The notes under the pieces: generated by a model
The model's input: only the letters and a program-made list of their open reading frames with translations
Told to the model about the DNA's origin: nothing
The model's database searches: none
Origin: Nocardia nova
GTDB taxonomy: Bacteria > Actinomycetota > Actinomycetes > Mycobacteriales > Mycobacteriaceae
Assembly (NCBI RefSeq): GCF_002933465.1
Contig: NZ_PSZE01000020.1
Location: 51,862-115,861, forward strand
Direction of reading: 5' to 3'
DNA length: 64,000 bases
In this document: positions 62,827-64,000 of the stretch, one piece after another
Layout of the letters: every line of letters begins with the position of its first letter
Numbering within the stretch: the first letter of the stretch is position 1
Position numbers and translations under genes: made by a program

Positions 62827-63678
62827 ATGAGCAATCGGCCGGACGGACTGCGGACAGCATTGGCATTCGTACCGTGGTGGGCTTGGGGTCTTGTGGTCGT
62901 CGTCGCCCTGTGCGGAGTGGTGCTCATGGGAGCGGTGTTTCCTACTGCGGCACAGTCGGGTTCGTCGGCAGCGGACCTGCAGTGCCAATGCGCGAGCGCG
63001 ATCGGCGACGACCCCAGCGAGACGCCCACGGCCACCACCACCGCCTCGAAGTGCGGGGGCGGCGGCACGGTCGTCGCATCGGATGTGCCGTCCACCAATC
63101 CGTACGCGAGCGTGACCGTCGACCCGGGCGACAACGACGTCTCCGACTGGATTCGCTCGTGTCTGAGCGGACCGATGCAGTCGGCGCCGTATCAATTGCC
63201 GGAGTTGGCTTTCGGCAATACCGGCTTCGCCGGCAGCTGCGCGGGTGCGCTCGCCGCGAGCTATCGCTCCGAGGCGGCCGATATGGCCGAACTGGTGCGG
63301 GGAGTGATCTATCAGGCATCGGTGGCCGCGACCACACAGCGATGTGAGAAGACGTCACTCGACGGAATACCCGCACCCACCGGGAACGGCTGCCAGACAT
63401 CGACGGACGCCATCCGCGGTAGCAATTCGGGGGCGGTGATTCTCCCGACGACCCTCGCGGGGCAAGCGATCTGCGGTCAGCGCGTACAGCTGTCCGCCGC
63501 ATCGGCCGGCGATGTGGTGTTCTGGGACTACGGTTCGCGCGGACCGGCGCGCGCCGGTGTGGTACTCGGAAACGGAACCATGGTCACCGCCGACGCGACG
63601 ACGGGACGCCTTGTGGAACAGACGATTCCGACGAGCCGTGGGGTGCAGGTCAAGCGGGTACTGGGGGCGGGGGCATGA
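62827..63678 (+). CDS. Membrane-anchored NlpC/P60-like protein
   Basis: 283 residues. Start ATG 62827 with gaggagg 7 bases before. One membrane anchor (WWAWGLVVVVALCGVVLMG), a Cys-rich spacer, and at the C-terminus the strand pair ASAGDVVFWDYG ... ARAGVVLGNGTMVTAD of the NlpC/P60 fold. The catalytic His expected before VGI-like strand 2 reads RAGVV, and no clear nucleophile Cys-Ser segment is seen, so it may be an inactive relative of the VirB1-type wall hydrolase. Overlaps the next gene as ATGA. Confidence 0.65.
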   Translation: MSNRPDGLRTALAFVPWWAWGLVVVVALCGVVLMGAVFPTAAQSGSSAADLQCQCASAIGDDPSETPTATTTASKCGGGGTVVASDVPSTNPYASVTVDPGDNDVSDWIRSCLSGPMQSAPYQLPELAFGNTGFAGSCAGALAASYRSEAADMAELVRGVIYQASVAATTQRCEKTSLDGIPAPTGNGCQTSTDAIRGSNSGAVILPTTLAGQAICGQRVQLSAASAGDVVFWDYGSRGPARAGVVLGNGTMVTADATTGRLVEQTIPTSRGVQVKRVLGAGA

Positions 63679-64000
63679 CATCACCTGCCGAGGTGCAGCC
63701 GGGGGTCACCGGCGAGCCGACCGAGGAACAGCCGTCCGATGGGACGACGCCGTGGACGCTGCGTCCCATGGAGCAAAGGTCGAAGCCCGACAAGGCGGTG
63801 ACGCCATCGCTTCCGGGGGCACCGTCGGGGGTGAATACTCCCGCGGCGCCGTGGACGCCCACTCCGGCGGTGCCGAGCCCGGCGCTGCCGGGTCCTGTGT
63901 CTGCCGGGTCGGGTGGTGGTGTGGTGGCGCCTGCGGGTTCGCCCGCGGTGTCGGTGGCACCGGGATCGGCGCAAGCACCCCCCGCCGCGGGCGCCGGCAC
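63675..64000 (+). CDS. Proline-rich protein of the secretion module (partial)
   Basis: An open frame from ATG 63675 to the end of the window (MTSPAEVQPGVTGEPTEEQ...). 108 residues, very rich in Pro, Ala, Gly and Ser, no membrane segment so far. It is co-translated with the preceding gene by the ATGA overlap. The functional domain must lie beyond the window; a coupling protein or wall-spanning component is possible. Confidence 0.6.
   Translation, partial: MTSPAEVQPGVTGEPTEEQPSDGTTPWTLRPMEQRSKPDKAVTPSLPGAPSGVNTPAAPWTPTPAVPSPALPGPVSAGSGGGVVAPAGSPAVSVAPGSAQAPPAAGAG

Noticed and set aside
1..64000. CRISPR arrays, rRNA genes and insertion sequences
   Set aside because: Looked for and not seen: no regularly spaced direct repeats, no rRNA-like sequence and no intact transposase. 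The only repeats are the ones listed.

Overview
The window is very GC-rich and, with few exceptions, densely coding, with GTG and TTG starts and many 4-base stop/start overlaps. Gene content points to a mycolic-acid actinomycete, most likely Nocardia or a close relative. From 1 to about 21 kb the order (ion channel, NudC, mycoredoxin, UvrD2, WhiB7, ABC1 kinase, ThiF-like protein, DUF2342 protein, PDZ/Lon-like protease, UPF0182 protein) parallels the Mycobacterium tuberculosis Rv3200c-Rv3193c neighbourhood as I remember it. Two small operons break that backbone: SRPBCC-EVE-MarR (2.05-3.45 kb) and a J-domain/pseudokinase-VWA-PurA-like-NrtR-like operon (8.3-12.3 kb).

21-26 kb is a worn stretch. 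An Rpf gene with a structured leader is followed by two identical initiator tRNA genes flanking a hydrolase fragment, a broken tyrosine integrase, a small secreted protein, a TetR gene with a palindromic operator, and a LysR fragment. 26-35 kb looks like a tailoring cluster: a cyclase, a P450 pair resembling CYP154 and CYP157 (the second without the ExxR motif), a DinB-like protein, a glycosyltransferase fused to a P450, a GT1 glycosyltransferase and an ABC-2 permease.

35-47 kb is accessory DNA: a uracil-DNA-glycosylase-like protein, small actinobacterial proteins, an XRE/DUF397 regulatory pair, an Rpn-type nuclease and a complete type I restriction-modification system (hsdM-hsdS-hsdR). 47-54.6 kb holds a DUF574-type methyltransferase, a secreted protein behind a Zur/Fur-like palindrome, TetR and MerR regulators, a PAP2/diacylglycerol-kinase fusion, a variant WhiB protein and a ROK-family protein. 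From 54.8 kb to the end runs a type IV secretion-like module (TcpC-like, VirB2-like, PrgI/VirB3-like, VirB4-like ATPase, VirB6/TrbL-like, NlpC/P60-like, proline-rich protein) that continues past the window.

The best candidates for undescribed biology are: (1) the four-gene NrtR-like operon with a 9-5-9 palindrome one base before its first start codon; (2) the glycosyltransferase-P450 fusion and its neighbours; (3) the whiB7 leader, where a promoter, a 109-codon upstream ORF, a terminator and a competing antiterminator pairing can be read directly; and (4) the type IV secretion-like module. Family names come from motif recognition by eye; no database search was run.
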